A stretch of DNA of 64,000 bases from Micrococcus sp023147585. Its GTDB lineage: Bacteria; Actinomycetota; Actinomycetes; Actinomycetales; Micrococcaceae. Position 1 is the first letter of the stretch. The number at the start of each line of letters is the position of its first letter. Both the position numbers and the translations under genes were made by a program. Below are positions 7,622 through 16,279 of the stretch, in pieces. The notes beneath the pieces were generated by a model that was not told where the DNA came from, did no database searches, and worked only from the letters and a program-made list of their open reading frames with translations. The DNA lies in the NCBI RefSeq assembly GCF_044872765.1, contig NZ_CP085253.1:1674001-1738000 (forward strand), written 5' to 3'.

Positions 7622-7633
7622 TAGCCTGCCTGG
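7622..7633 (+). promoter_or_regulatory. Leaderless -10 box of the helicase gene
   Basis: TAGCCT at 7622-7627 lies exactly six bases before the ATG at 7634, and no ribosome site is present, so transcription probably starts at the ATG. The rest of the 7387-7633 gap shows only the excalibur gene's ribosome site and no other feature I can support. Confidence 0.5.
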
Positions 7634-10600
7634 ATGGACATGGACACGCGCGACCCCCACGCCCCGGCGGACCGGGAGCTGCTGCAGCGCGCCGCGGACG
7701 AGTGGCGTGACGCGCTGATCGACGTCGGCGGCACCAACCGCCTGCTGCACTTCCGCAGCACGGCCGCCACGGTGGACCTGGCCCAGGCCGCGCCGGACGC
7801 CTACACGGCCCTGCTCGCGGGCGGCGCCGTCCGCCTCTCCCAGCTCTTCCCGGGAGCGGACGCCCACGCCGCCGCGCACCGCGCCTGCACCCAGCTGCAC
7901 CGCCGGCAGCGCGAGGCCGTGGAGGAGTACGGCGTCCCGGTCACGCACCTCGCGGTCGGCTTCGCCACCTGGCTCGGCGAGTCCGACGCCGCCCCCCGGC
8001 CCCACGCGCCCGTGCTGCTGCGCCCGCTGCAGATCGAGCGCACTCGCGGCGCCGGGGAGGGTTGGACGCTCACCCTCACGGACGACGTGCAGGTCAACAC
8101 CGTGCTGCTGCACGTGCTCGCGCACGCGGGCGCCGAGATCGCCGAGGAGGACCTCCTCGCCCCGCTCGAGGACCTCGGCCCCGAGCAGGGGATGCGCGTG
8201 AGCCTCGCCCGGCTGGACGCGCTGGCCGCGGACGTCGAGGGCTTCGCCGTGATGCAGGAGGCCGTCCTCGCCGCCTTCTCGTACCAGAAGCAGCCCATGG
8301 TCGCGGACGTCACGGACCTGGACGCCCTGGCCGGCTCCGAGCTGGTCCGGGCCCTCGCCGGCGAGCCGGACGCCATGCGCGGCGCCCGCACGGCCGCCAC
8401 GGGCGTGCCCGTGGAGCCCTCGTCCCCGGACTACGCGCCCGTGGACTCCGAGTACCTCGTGCTGGACGCGGACGCCAGCCAGTCGTACGTGGTCAACGCG
8501 GCCCTCGCCGGGCGGAACCTGGTGGTGCAGGGCCCTCCCGGCACGGGCAAGAGCCAGACGATCGCCAACCTGATCGCCGCCCTGATCGCCTCGGGGAAGC
8601 ACGTGCTGTTCGTGGCGCAGAAGCGCGCCGCCATCACCGCCGTCCTGGACCGCCTGGACCACGTGGGGCTCTCCCACCTGCTGCTGGACCTGTTCGCCGC
8701 GGACGGCTCGCGGCGTCTGGTGGCCGAGCAGCTGAAGGCCGCCCTCGAGCGGCCGGAGGAGGACACGGGCCCGGAGGACGTCGCCCTCCACAGTCGGCTC
8801 GCCGCCGCCCGTGACCGCCTCGTGGCGCACAAGGACGCCCTCACCGAGCCGCGCCACGGCTGGGGGATCAGCGTGAGCGCCCTGCGCACCGGCACCGCCG
8901 GCATCCCGACGGCGGCCCGCACCTCCTTCCGCCTCCCCGCCTCCGCGTTCGGCGACTGGGCGCCCGGCGACCTCGACCGCCACGCCGCGGCACTGGACGA
9001 GCTGCATGAGCTCGGCGCCCTGAGCCCGGCCTGGCGCACCGCCCCCGGCTGGCGCCCGGACGCCCTGCGGACGCGCGAGGACGCCCAGCGGCTGCGCGGC
9101 CGCGTGCTCGAGCTGCAGCAGCGTCTCGTCGGCCTGACGGACCTGCTGCCGCCGCTGGCCCGCGCCGCCGGCTATCCGGCCCCGGCCACGCTCGAGCAGG
9201 TCGCGTGGGTCGTCGGGCTGCACGCGGGCGCCGCGCGGCTCGAGCGGCGGGTGCCGGGTCTCGTGCACGCCCCGGACGTGGAGGAGCTCGCCGCCGCCGT
9301 CGGGGGCGGCGAGGACGTCGGGTTCTGGCGGCGCCGCGGCCTCAAGCGCCGCGCGCGGGACGTCCTCGAGGGCGTGCCCCGAGAGGAGCACGCCGCCCTC
9401 CTGGCCGAGGCGGGGCACCTGCGTTCCCAGTGGCGCGGCAACGGAGCCCCCTCGGCCGCGCCCGCCACCGCCGAGGCCGAGGCCGCCCTCGCCGAGGTGC
9501 GCGCGCTGCTCGGCGAGCTCGCCCCCGCGGTGCAGGGCATGGACCTGGAGGGCCTGGGCCTGGAGGAGCTCCAGAGGCGCCTCGCCCGGCTCACCGACGG
9601 CGGCCGGGCCAGCGCGCTCGTCCGCTCGGCTGACGCGCGGGCCGCCCTGGCCGCGGCCGGCCTGGACCCGTTCGTGCGGATGCTCGTGACCCGGCTGTCC
9701 TCGGGCGAGCCGCTCGACGCCGAGCCCGGGCTCCTGCTGCGCTGGGCCGTGCTGCGCTCCCTCCTCGAGGAGGCCGAGCTGAGCAGCCCAGGCCTCGCGG
9801 GCCTGCGGGGCGCGGACCTGGACCGCGCGGCGCGCGCGTACCGCACGGCCGACGTCGCGCACCTGGCCGCCAATGCCACGCGCGTGCGCCGGCGCGCGGC
9901 CGAGCACCTCGAGAGGGAGATCGACGCCCACGGGGAGGAGTACGCCCGCCTGGTCACGGAGATCACCCGCAAGCGCACCGTGCGGCCGGTGCGCCAGCTC
10001 TTCGAGGACTCCCCCCACGTGATGCGGGCCGCCACGCCCGTGTGGGCCATGAGCCCCCTCCAGGTCTCCCGGCTGCTGCCCGCCGAGCGGTGCTTCGACG
10101 TGGTGGTCTTCGACGAGGCGAGCCAGATCAGGCCCGCCGACGCCGTCCCGGCCCTCCTGCGCGCCGGCCAGGCGGTCGTCGCGGGCGACAGCCGCCAGCT
10201 GCCGCCCACCGAGTTCTTCACCAAGGTCATGGAGGACGCGTCCGAGGACGAGGACGACGCCGTCGCCCTGGACGGGCGCGGCAGCGAGGGCCGTCGGGAC
10301 GCGCGGCCCCGCGCCGGGAGCCTGACGAAGGACGCCGAGTCCATCCTGGCGGCCATGGACCGGCTGCTGGCCGGCCAGAGCCGCGGCCTGCAGTGGCACT
10401 ACCGCTCGCGGGACGAGCGGCTCATCGCCGTCTCCAACGAGCACGTCTACCACCGCAGCCTCACCACCTTCCCGGCCGCGGACGCCCAGGACGCCGTGCG
10501 GCACGTGGAGGTGCCCGCGAGCCCCGGGATCAACGGCTCCGCCAACAGCCCCGAGGCGGAGGTGGCCGCCGTCGTCGAGCTGGTGCGCGAGCACGTGCGC

Positions 10601-11386
10601 CGCCATCCCGGGGAGAGCCTGGGCATCATCGCGTTCGGCGCGAAGCACGAGGCGCGGATCGAGGCGGCGCTGTTCCAGGCCATGGCCGAGGACCCGGCGT
10701 TCGAGCGCGCCCTGAACGCGCGCACGGACGAGCCGTGGTTCGTGAAGGCCATCGAGCGCGTGCAGGGCGATGAGAGGGACGCGGTCATCCTCAGCGTGGG
10801 CTACGGCAAGGGCGCGGACGGGCGGCTGCGCTACTTCTGGGGCCCGCTCCTGCGGGAGGGCGGCGAACGGCGCCTCAACGTGGCCATCAGCCGCGCCAAG
10901 CGCCGCATGACCCTGGTGACGAGCTTCAGCCCGGACGACGTCCCCGCGGACGGGCACTCCTCCGCGGGCTTCCAGCTGATGCACCGGTTCCTGCACTTCA
11001 TGGCCTCGGGGGGCACGCGGCTGACCGGCGGGCCGAGCGGCGGGATCGCGCTGAACCCGTTCGAACTGGACGTGCAGCGCCGGCTCGAGGAGGTCGGCCT
11101 GAGCCTGGACGCGCAGGTGGGCGTGGGCGGCTGCCGGATCGACTTCGCCGCGCGGCATCCGGAGAAGCCGGGGCGGCACGTGCTGGCCATCGAGGCCGAC
11201 GGTGCCTCGTACCACTCCGGCCACACCGCCCGGGAGCGCGACCGCCTGCGGCAGTCCATGCTCGAGGCCCGCGGCTGGCGCTTCCACCGCATCTGGAGCA
11301 CGGACTGGTTCGCGGACGCGGATGCGGAGGTGGCCAAGACGGTGGCGGCGTTCGAGGCGGCGGTGGCGGCCGACGACGCGGGGTGA
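7634..11386 (+). CDS. DUF4011 / superfamily 1 helicase / Vsr-like nuclease protein
   Basis: This 1250-residue protein has three parts. The N-terminus shows the DUF4011 pattern EWRDALIDVGGTNRLLHFR (about 23-41). An SF1 helicase core has Walker A GPPGTGKS at 300-307, Walker B VVFDEAS around 824-830, and a C-terminal RecA domain with AISRAKRRMTLVTSF. The last 130 residues form a PD-(D/E)xK nuclease of the Vsr/MTES_1575 type: RIDFAARHP (D1169 region), then AIEADGASYHSG, ERDRLRQSMLEARGWRFHRI and WSTDWF. Proteins with this architecture occur in defence islands and have been linked to phage resistance; that role is inferred. DUF3320, common in longer relatives, is not obvious. The gene stands alone and is probably leaderless. 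Confidence 0.85.
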   Translation: MDMDTRDPHAPADRELLQRAADEWRDALIDVGGTNRLLHFRSTAATVDLAQAAPDAYTALLAGGAVRLSQLFPGADAHAAAHRACTQLHRRQREAVEEYGVPVTHLAVGFATWLGESDAAPRPHAPVLLRPLQIERTRGAGEGWTLTLTDDVQVNTVLLHVLAHAGAEIAEEDLLAPLEDLGPEQGMRVSLARLDALAADVEGFAVMQEAVLAAFSYQKQPMVADVTDLDALAGSELVRALAGEPDAMRGARTAATGVPVEPSSPDYAPVDSEYLVLDADASQSYVVNAALAGRNLVVQGPPGTGKSQTIANLIAALIASGKHVLFVAQKRAAITAVLDRLDHVGLSHLLLDLFAADGSRRLVAEQLKAALERPEEDTGPEDVALHSRLAAARDRLVAHKDALTEPRHGWGISVSALRTGTAGIPTAARTSFRLPASAFGDWAPGDLDRHAAALDELHELGALSPAWRTAPGWRPDALRTREDAQRLRGRVLELQQRLVGLTDLLPPLARAAGYPAPATLEQVAWVVGLHAGAARLERRVPGLVHAPDVEELAAAVGGGEDVGFWRRRGLKRRARDVLEGVPREEHAALLAEAGHLRSQWRGNGAPSAAPATAEAEAALAEVRALLGELAPAVQGMDLEGLGLEELQRRLARLTDGGRASALVRSADARAALAAAGLDPFVRMLVTRLSSGEPLDAEPGLLLRWAVLRSLLEEAELSSPGLAGLRGADLDRAARAYRTADVAHLAANATRVRRRAAEHLEREIDAHGEEYARLVTEITRKRTVRPVRQLFEDSPHVMRAATPVWAMSPLQVSRLLPAERCFDVVVFDEASQIRPADAVPALLRAGQAVVAGDSRQLPPTEFFTKVMEDASEDEDDAVALDGRGSEGRRDARPRAGSLTKDAESILAAMDRLLAGQSRGLQWHYRSRDERLIAVSNEHVYHRSLTTFPAADAQDAVRHVEVPASPGINGSANSPEAEVAAVVELVREHVRRHPGESLGIIAFGAKHEARIEAALFQAMAEDPAFERALNARTDEPWFVKAIERVQGDERDAVILSVGYGKGADGRLRYFWGPLLREGGERRLNVAISRAKRRMTLVTSFSPDDVPADGHSSAGFQLMHRFLHFMASGGTRLTGGPSGGIALNPFELDVQRRLEEVGLSLDAQVGVGGCRIDFAARHPEKPGRHVLAIEADGASYHSGHTARERDRLRQSMLEARGWRFHRIWSTDWFADADAEVAKTVAAFEAAVAADDAG

Positions 11387-11512
11387 CGGCGCGTGTCCCC
11401 GCAGGCTCAGATACCGTCGGCCCCGGCCGGGGCTCCGGCTCAGCGGTTGCCGGGGAAGCGCGGGTCGACCGCCTCGCCGCCGGGCGCGTGCACCGTGGCG
11501 GGGGCGCCCGTC

Positions 11513-12748
11513 TCATCGGCGCCGCGCGCGCAGCACGAGCTCGAGGTCGAACCGGGCGTCCGGGTCGTCCAGCGCGTCCCCGAAGAGCTCCCGCAGGCGT
11601 CCCACCCGGTAGCCCACGGTCTGCGGATGCACGCCCAGCTCCGCGGCGATCGGCGCGCGCTGGCCCCAATGCGTGAGCCAGGAGAGCAGGGTGGCCTCGA
11701 GGATCTCGCGCTTGGCCGCGGTCACGCCCTCGAGCGGCGCCAGCACCCGGCCGGCCAGCTGCGCCACCACGCGGGGCTCGGCTCCCAGCACGACGCGGGC
11801 GAGGTGGTGCTCGGCCAGCACGGGATCCCCCGTGCCGCCGCGGCCCTGCACCGCGAGCGTGCGCGCCACCCGGTACGAGTGCGGCGCCAGGCCCCACTCC
11901 ACCGCCGGACCGACGACGGCCGCCGTGCCCGCGAGGAGACGCAGCATCTGCTCGCGCCGGACGCGGGGCGGCAGGGCGTCCACCACCGCGACCACCTCGG
12001 ACTCCCGCTCGACCACCAGGCCGGTGCGGCCGAGGCGGTGGCGGACGTCCGCGCCGGCCGTGGCCGGGAGGACCACGACAGCCAGACGGCGCGGCAGGCG
12101 CCAGTCGGCGAGCGCGGCGAGGCGCTGCACCTCCTTCTCCTCCGCGCCGCCGCGGATGAGCGCGGAGGCGAGGTCGGAGCGGTAGAGCTCGAGCAGACCC
12201 GCCTGGGCCGACTGGGCTTGGGCATAGGCCTGCGCACTCACGGAGGAGAGCTCGTCGATGTACGCCCAGATGGACTCGCCGAGGTCGATCACCACGGACA
12301 TGTCCATCCCCTGCCGCGCGCACTCGGCCGAGAGGTCACGGAACACGATCCGCGCAGACGTGCGGTACGCCCCGAGGAGGGCGTCCATGCTGCGGCCCTC
12401 CCGGAACTCCCCCGCGCCGAGGGTGGCCATGAGGGCGCGGGAGTCGTCGTTGAGGGCGGGCAGGTCCGTGCCGGGCAGGCGCATGAGCTGCTCGAATGCG
12501 GTCCGCACCCCGTGGGAGAGGTTGCGGCCGTACTTGCCGTCCCGGGCTTCGGCGTAGGCCGGGATCTGATCCGGGACGTCCTGGATCATGCGCGCCATGA
12601 CGGCCGGCAGGGCCGGCGCGAGCTTCTCGGGCAGGTCGGCGGGCAGCGACTGCCACGGGGGGCTCCACTCGCCGTCGTCGCTGGTCAGGCCAGGGTGGAC
12701 GACGGCGGGGGACGAATCCGGGAAGGGGGCGGGGGGCTGGCTCATCAT
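11513..12748 (-). CDS. PucR family transcriptional regulator
   Basis: This 411-residue regulator ends in the PucR C-terminal helix-turn-helix: LTHWGQRAPIAAELGVHPQT followed by YRVGRLRELFGDALDDPDAR, at about 355-400. The central region resembles the GGDEF-like fold of these proteins, and residues 30-200 form a helical sensor. Two consecutive ATGs (12748 and 12745) follow a GAGGAG site; the second has better spacing. It is divergent from the ferredoxin reductase/desaturase operon. Regulators of this type in the same position are known beside mycobacterial desaturase operons, so it likely controls fatty-acid desaturation. Direct repeats ACGTCC at about 12769 and 12783 in the intergenic region could be sites. 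Confidence 0.85.
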   Translation of the reverse strand: MMSQPPAPFPDSSPAVVHPGLTSDDGEWSPPWQSLPADLPEKLAPALPAVMARMIQDVPDQIPAYAEARDGKYGRNLSHGVRTAFEQLMRLPGTDLPALNDDSRALMATLGAGEFREGRSMDALLGAYRTSARIVFRDLSAECARQGMDMSVVIDLGESIWAYIDELSSVSAQAYAQAQSAQAGLLELYRSDLASALIRGGAEEKEVQRLAALADWRLPRRLAVVVLPATAGADVRHRLGRTGLVVERESEVVAVVDALPPRVRREQMLRLLAGTAAVVGPAVEWGLAPHSYRVARTLAVQGRGGTGDPVLAEHHLARVVLGAEPRVVAQLAGRVLAPLEGVTAAKREILEATLLSWLTHWGQRAPIAAELGVHPQTVGYRVGRLRELFGDALDDPDARFDLELVLRARRR

Positions 12749-12829
12749 TGTCTCCTCATGATGAAGAACGTCCCTCGATCGTACGTCCAGCGAGAAGAAA
12801 CACAGCGTGTCCCGCCATACGCTTGGGCC

Positions 12830-13882
12830 ATGGCCGGACCGACCCTGCTGACCCGCATCGCCTCGGTGCTGCTGCATCCCCTGACCCCCGAGGACGTGCT
12901 CGGACTGCTGGACCCCGTGCGCTCGTCGCGCCAGCTGCGCGGCGTGGTCACAGCCGTCACGCGCGAGACCGCCGGCACCGCCACGATCGCCTTCCGCCCC
13001 GGACCGGACTGGACGGCGCACGACGCCGGCCAGTGGGCCCGCATCGGCGTGGACGTGGACGGCGTGCGCCAGTGGCGCTCCTACTCGCTCTCCGCCCCTG
13101 CCGGCGCCGACCCGGAGATCACGGTCTCGGACATCGGGGTGGTCTCGGGCACCCTGGTGCGCGGCACCAAGCCCGGGGACGTCCTCTTCCTGGACCTGCC
13201 CGAGGGCGACTTCACGCTTCCAGAGGAGCCGCGCCCCCTGCTCATGCTCACGGCCGGCTCGGGCCTCACGCCCGTGATGTCCATGATCCGCACGCTCGTG
13301 CCACGCCGGGCCGACGCCGACGTCGTGCTGATCCACTCCTCCCGCACCCCGGAGGACGCGCTTTTCCGCGAGGAGCTGGCCGAGCTCGCAGACCAGTTCC
13401 CCGGCCTGACGGTGCACCACCGCTACACCGCCACGGACGGGCGCCTGGACCTCACCACCCCCGCCGATCTCGAGGCCCTGTGCCCGGACTGGCGCGAGCG
13501 GGCCGCGTACGCGTGCGGCCCGGCCGGCCTCCTGGACGCCGCGGAGGCACTGTGGTGCGCGCACGCCGGCGAGGACCTGCGCATCGAGCGCTTCCGCGCG
13601 GACCTGACCGCCGGCGTCGCCGGGGCGGGCGGGCGCGTGACCTTCGAGCACTCGGACGTGGAGGCGGACGCCCCGGGCGACGTGCCCCTGCTCGAGGTGG
13701 CGGAGGACGCCGGCGTGGCCGCGCCCAGCGGCTGCCGCATGGGCATCTGCCACGCCTGCCTCACTCCGCTGCGCTCCGGCCAGGTCACGGACCTGCGCAC
13801 GGGAGAGGTCCACGGCGACCCCGGCGAGCTCATCCAGACCTGCGTGAGCGCGGCCGCCGGGCCCGTGAGCCTGGCCGTGTGA
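12830..13882 (+). CDS. Ferredoxin reductase-like electron donor to desaturase
   Basis: This 350-residue protein has an FAD domain with RSYSLS at 83-88, an NAD(P)H domain with LLMLTAGSGLTPVMS, and a C-terminal plant-type [2Fe-2S] ferredoxin with cysteines C302, C307, C310 (CRMGICHAC) and C338 (IQTC). It matches the reductase that supplies electrons to acyl-CoA desaturases in actinobacteria (the Rv3230c/DesA3 pair). The desaturase gene begins 68 bases downstream, so the two form an operon. The start at 12830 is six bases after a TACGCT -10 box, indicating a leaderless message. The divergent PucR gene is the likely regulator. Confidence 0.9.
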   Translation: MAGPTLLTRIASVLLHPLTPEDVLGLLDPVRSSRQLRGVVTAVTRETAGTATIAFRPGPDWTAHDAGQWARIGVDVDGVRQWRSYSLSAPAGADPEITVSDIGVVSGTLVRGTKPGDVLFLDLPEGDFTLPEEPRPLLMLTAGSGLTPVMSMIRTLVPRRADADVVLIHSSRTPEDALFREELAELADQFPGLTVHHRYTATDGRLDLTTPADLEALCPDWRERAAYACGPAGLLDAAEALWCAHAGEDLRIERFRADLTAGVAGAGGRVTFEHSDVEADAPGDVPLLEVAEDAGVAAPSGCRMGICHACLTPLRSGQVTDLRTGEVHGDPGELIQTCVSAAAGPVSLAV

Positions 13883-13950
13883 GCCCCGCCGGCCCCCTCC
13901 CGGCCCCTTCGACATCCACCCATCGCCTCCCGAACCGTCAGGAGACCACC

Positions 13951-15237
13951 GTGACCCAGACACTCCCCCGCCCCGCCGGCGCCACCGCCCCCGCAGACCC
14001 CGCCCTCGCGATCCCGGGCACCACCGTCCGCGGGCGGCAGGCCCGCGTCCTCCCCGACGACCGCCCGGACACCACGAGCTGGGCCCCGCGCGGCGACGAG
14101 GCCGACGCCGCGACGAGGGCCGCGCCGAAGGCCCGCCCCGGGATACTGGCCACCGAGGGCGGCCCCACCGTGCGCCCGCCGGCCGCCGCGCACCTGAGCG
14201 ACGAGCAGGTGGCCGAGCTGGGCCGCGAGCTCGACGCGATCCGCGACGACGTGCTCGCCCGCCGCGGCGCGAAGGACGCCGCCTACATCCGCCGCGTCAT
14301 CCGCCTGCAGCGCTGGCTCGAGGTGGGCGGACGCACGCTGCTGCTGAACGCGAAGAACCGCGCCGCGTTCGTCGCCGGCATCGCCATGCTGACCACCGGC
14401 AAGATCATCGAGAACATGGAGATCGGCCACAACGTCCTCCACGGCCAGTGGGACTGGATGCGCGATCCGGACATCCACTCCACCACGTGGGAGTGGGACT
14501 TCGTCACGCCGTCGTCGGCCTGGCAGAACACCCACAACGACGCGCACCACCGCTGGACCAACGTCATCGGCAAGGACACGGACGTGGGCTACAACCTGCT
14601 CCGGATGGACGAGTCCGAGCCGTGGCAGCCCCGCCACCTCCTCAACCCCGTCCTCAACGCGGCCCTCGCCCCGATCTTCGAGTGGGGCATCGCCCTGTAC
14701 GACCTGGAGCTGTCCAAGTTCCAGGCCGGAGAGAAGTCCTGGGCGGAGATGCGCCGGGACCTGGCGTCGGTGGCCGTGAAGGCCTCGCGCCAGGCCGCGA
14801 AGGACTACCTGGCCACGCCGATCGTGGCCGAGGCCCTCACCGGCTCCGGCAGGGCCGCGGTCAAGGCCACCCTCATCTCCGGCGTGCTGCGCAACATCTG
14901 GGCGCACTCGGTGATCTTCTGCGGACACTTCCCCGACGGCGTGGAGACCTTCACGGAGGAGATGGTGGAGGGCGAGACGCGCGGCGACTGGTACGTGCGC
15001 CAGATGATCGGCTCCGCCAACATCTCCGGCTCGAAGCTCATGCACTTCATGACCGGCAACCTCTCCCTGCAGGTGGAGCACCACCTGTTCCCGGACCTGC
15101 CCTCGAACCGGTACGCCGAGGTGGCACCCAAGGTCCAGGACATCTGCCGGCGCTACGGCCTGCCCTACACCACGGGGCCGTTGCACAAGCAGGTCGGCTC
15201 GGCGTGGGCCAAGGTGTTCCGGCTGGCGCTGCCGTGA
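13951..15237 (+). CDS. Acyl-CoA (stearoyl-type) fatty-acid desaturase
   Basis: This 428-residue membrane di-iron desaturase would insert a cis double bond into a fatty acyl chain. The three histidine boxes are present: HNVLHG at 160-165, HNDAHH at 195-200 and QVEHH at 374-378. Hydrophobic stretches around 130-160 and 225-245 and a segment ending IWAHSVIFCGHF would span the membrane. The first 90 residues are a Pro/Ala-rich extension. The GTG start at 13951 follows a CAGGAG site. It is the second gene of the operon with its ferredoxin reductase, matching the DesA3 system of mycobacteria. In a Micrococcus-like cell it could tune membrane fluidity or supply precursors of long-chain olefins; that is inference. 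Confidence 0.92.
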   Translation: MTQTLPRPAGATAPADPALAIPGTTVRGRQARVLPDDRPDTTSWAPRGDEADAATRAAPKARPGILATEGGPTVRPPAAAHLSDEQVAELGRELDAIRDDVLARRGAKDAAYIRRVIRLQRWLEVGGRTLLLNAKNRAAFVAGIAMLTTGKIIENMEIGHNVLHGQWDWMRDPDIHSTTWEWDFVTPSSAWQNTHNDAHHRWTNVIGKDTDVGYNLLRMDESEPWQPRHLLNPVLNAALAPIFEWGIALYDLELSKFQAGEKSWAEMRRDLASVAVKASRQAAKDYLATPIVAEALTGSGRAAVKATLISGVLRNIWAHSVIFCGHFPDGVETFTEEMVEGETRGDWYVRQMIGSANISGSKLMHFMTGNLSLQVEHHLFPDLPSNRYAEVAPKVQDICRRYGLPYTTGPLHKQVGSAWAKVFRLALP

Positions 15238-15240
15238 GGC

Positions 15241-15262
15241 GGGAGGGGTGGGCGCCCCTCCC
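15241..15262. terminator. Bidirectional hairpin between desaturase and malG
   Basis: GGGAGGGG (15241-15248) and CCCCTCCC (15255-15262) form an 8-bp stem with a six-base loop. It lies between two convergent stop codons (15237 and 15278) and can serve both transcripts. Confidence 0.65.
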
Positions 15263-15277
15263 ACCGCCGTCGTCGGC

Positions 15278-16279
15278 TCAGCCCTTCACGCCGCCTGCCG
15301 TGAGGCCGGAGACGATGTACCGCTGCAGGAACAGGAACAGCGCCATCACGGGCAGGGCCGCCAGCACGGCGCCGGCCGCGAACACGCCCCAGTTCTCGGA
15401 GCGGGTCTCCGAGACGTAGCCGTAGAGGCCCACCGCGAGCGTCTGCGCGGACGGGTCCGTGAGCACCACGGAGGCGATCACGAACTCCGAGACCGTGGTG
15501 ATGAAGGACAGCAGGGCCACCACCGCGAGGATGGGGGTCACCAGGCGCAGGATGATCGAGAAGAAGATCCGCGCGTGCGAGGCGCCGTCGAGCTTGGCAG
15601 CCTCGTCCAGCGACGGCGGGATGGTGTTGAAGAACCCGTACATCAGGTACGTGTTCACCCCGAGCGCGCCGCCCAGGTACACGAGGATGAGGCCGAGCTG
15701 CGAACCGATGCCCAGGACGGGCACCAGGTTGCCGATGTAGGTCAGCAGCAGGAAGATCGCCACCACCGCGAGCAGCTGCGGGAACATCTGCACCAGCAGC
15801 AGCGTCAGCAGCCCCACGCGGCGGCCCGTGAACCGCATCCGGGAGAACGCGTAGGCGGCCAGGGCGCCGAGGAACACCGTCATCACGGACGTGATGACGC
15901 CGATCACCATCGTGTTGATGAACCAGCGGCCGAAGGGCCGGTTCGGGTCGCTGAACAGGTCCACGTAGTTCTGCCCGCTGAACGAGGAGAACAGCCGGTT
16001 CGAGCTCGCCATCGTGCCAGTCGGGTCGAGCGACGCGGACAGCACGTACAGCAGTGGGAACAGTGCGAACGCGCTGGCCAGCACGCCCACCGCGTGGCGC
16101 CAGCCCAGCTCCCGCATCCAGCGGCCGAACGAGCGGCGGCGTCGTGGCGGGGCCGGGTCCTCCTCCCAGCGCAGCGGGTCCGTCTCCTGCTGCGCCAGGG
16201 CGGCGGCGAGGGGCGAGGTCGGGGCGGCCGCCTCGGGGGTGTCCGGCCGGGGCCGTCCGGAATCCTGGGGGATGCTCAC
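15278..16279 (-). CDS. malG: Maltose-type ABC transporter permease MalG
   Basis: This 333-residue inner-membrane permease has about six membrane spans and an EAA loop, DEAAKLDGASHARIFFSI, that docks on the ATPase. A Pro/Arg-rich cytosolic N-terminus of about 75 residues precedes the first span. The end, QRYIVSGLTAGGVKG, is the typical MalG C-terminus. Its GTG start overlaps the malF stop by four bases (GTGA), so translation is coupled. It pairs with MalF in the membrane to import maltose or maltodextrins; the exact sugar is inferred from family and order. Confidence 0.9.
   Translation of the reverse strand: MSIPQDSGRPRPDTPEAAAPTSPLAAALAQQETDPLRWEEDPAPPRRRRSFGRWMRELGWRHAVGVLASAFALFPLLYVLSASLDPTGTMASSNRLFSSFSGQNYVDLFSDPNRPFGRWFINTMVIGVITSVMTVFLGALAAYAFSRMRFTGRRVGLLTLLLVQMFPQLLAVVAIFLLLTYIGNLVPVLGIGSQLGLILVYLGGALGVNTYLMYGFFNTIPPSLDEAAKLDGASHARIFFSIILRLVTPILAVVALLSFITTVSEFVIASVVLTDPSAQTLAVGLYGYVSETRSENWGVFAAGAVLAALPVMALFLFLQRYIVSGLTAGGVKG

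Noticed and set aside
7601..11287. Very long open frame on the minus strand opposite the helicase gene
   Set aside because: In DNA this rich in GC, antisense frames of real genes stay open. Its translation is low-complexity (Gly, Arg, His, Val) with no motif, while the plus strand encodes an intact three-domain protein.
11387..11512. Possible small gene between the helicase and PucR genes
   Set aside because: Only a short CCCCGGCCGGGG palindrome and open low-complexity frames are present; no start signal or protein-like sequence.
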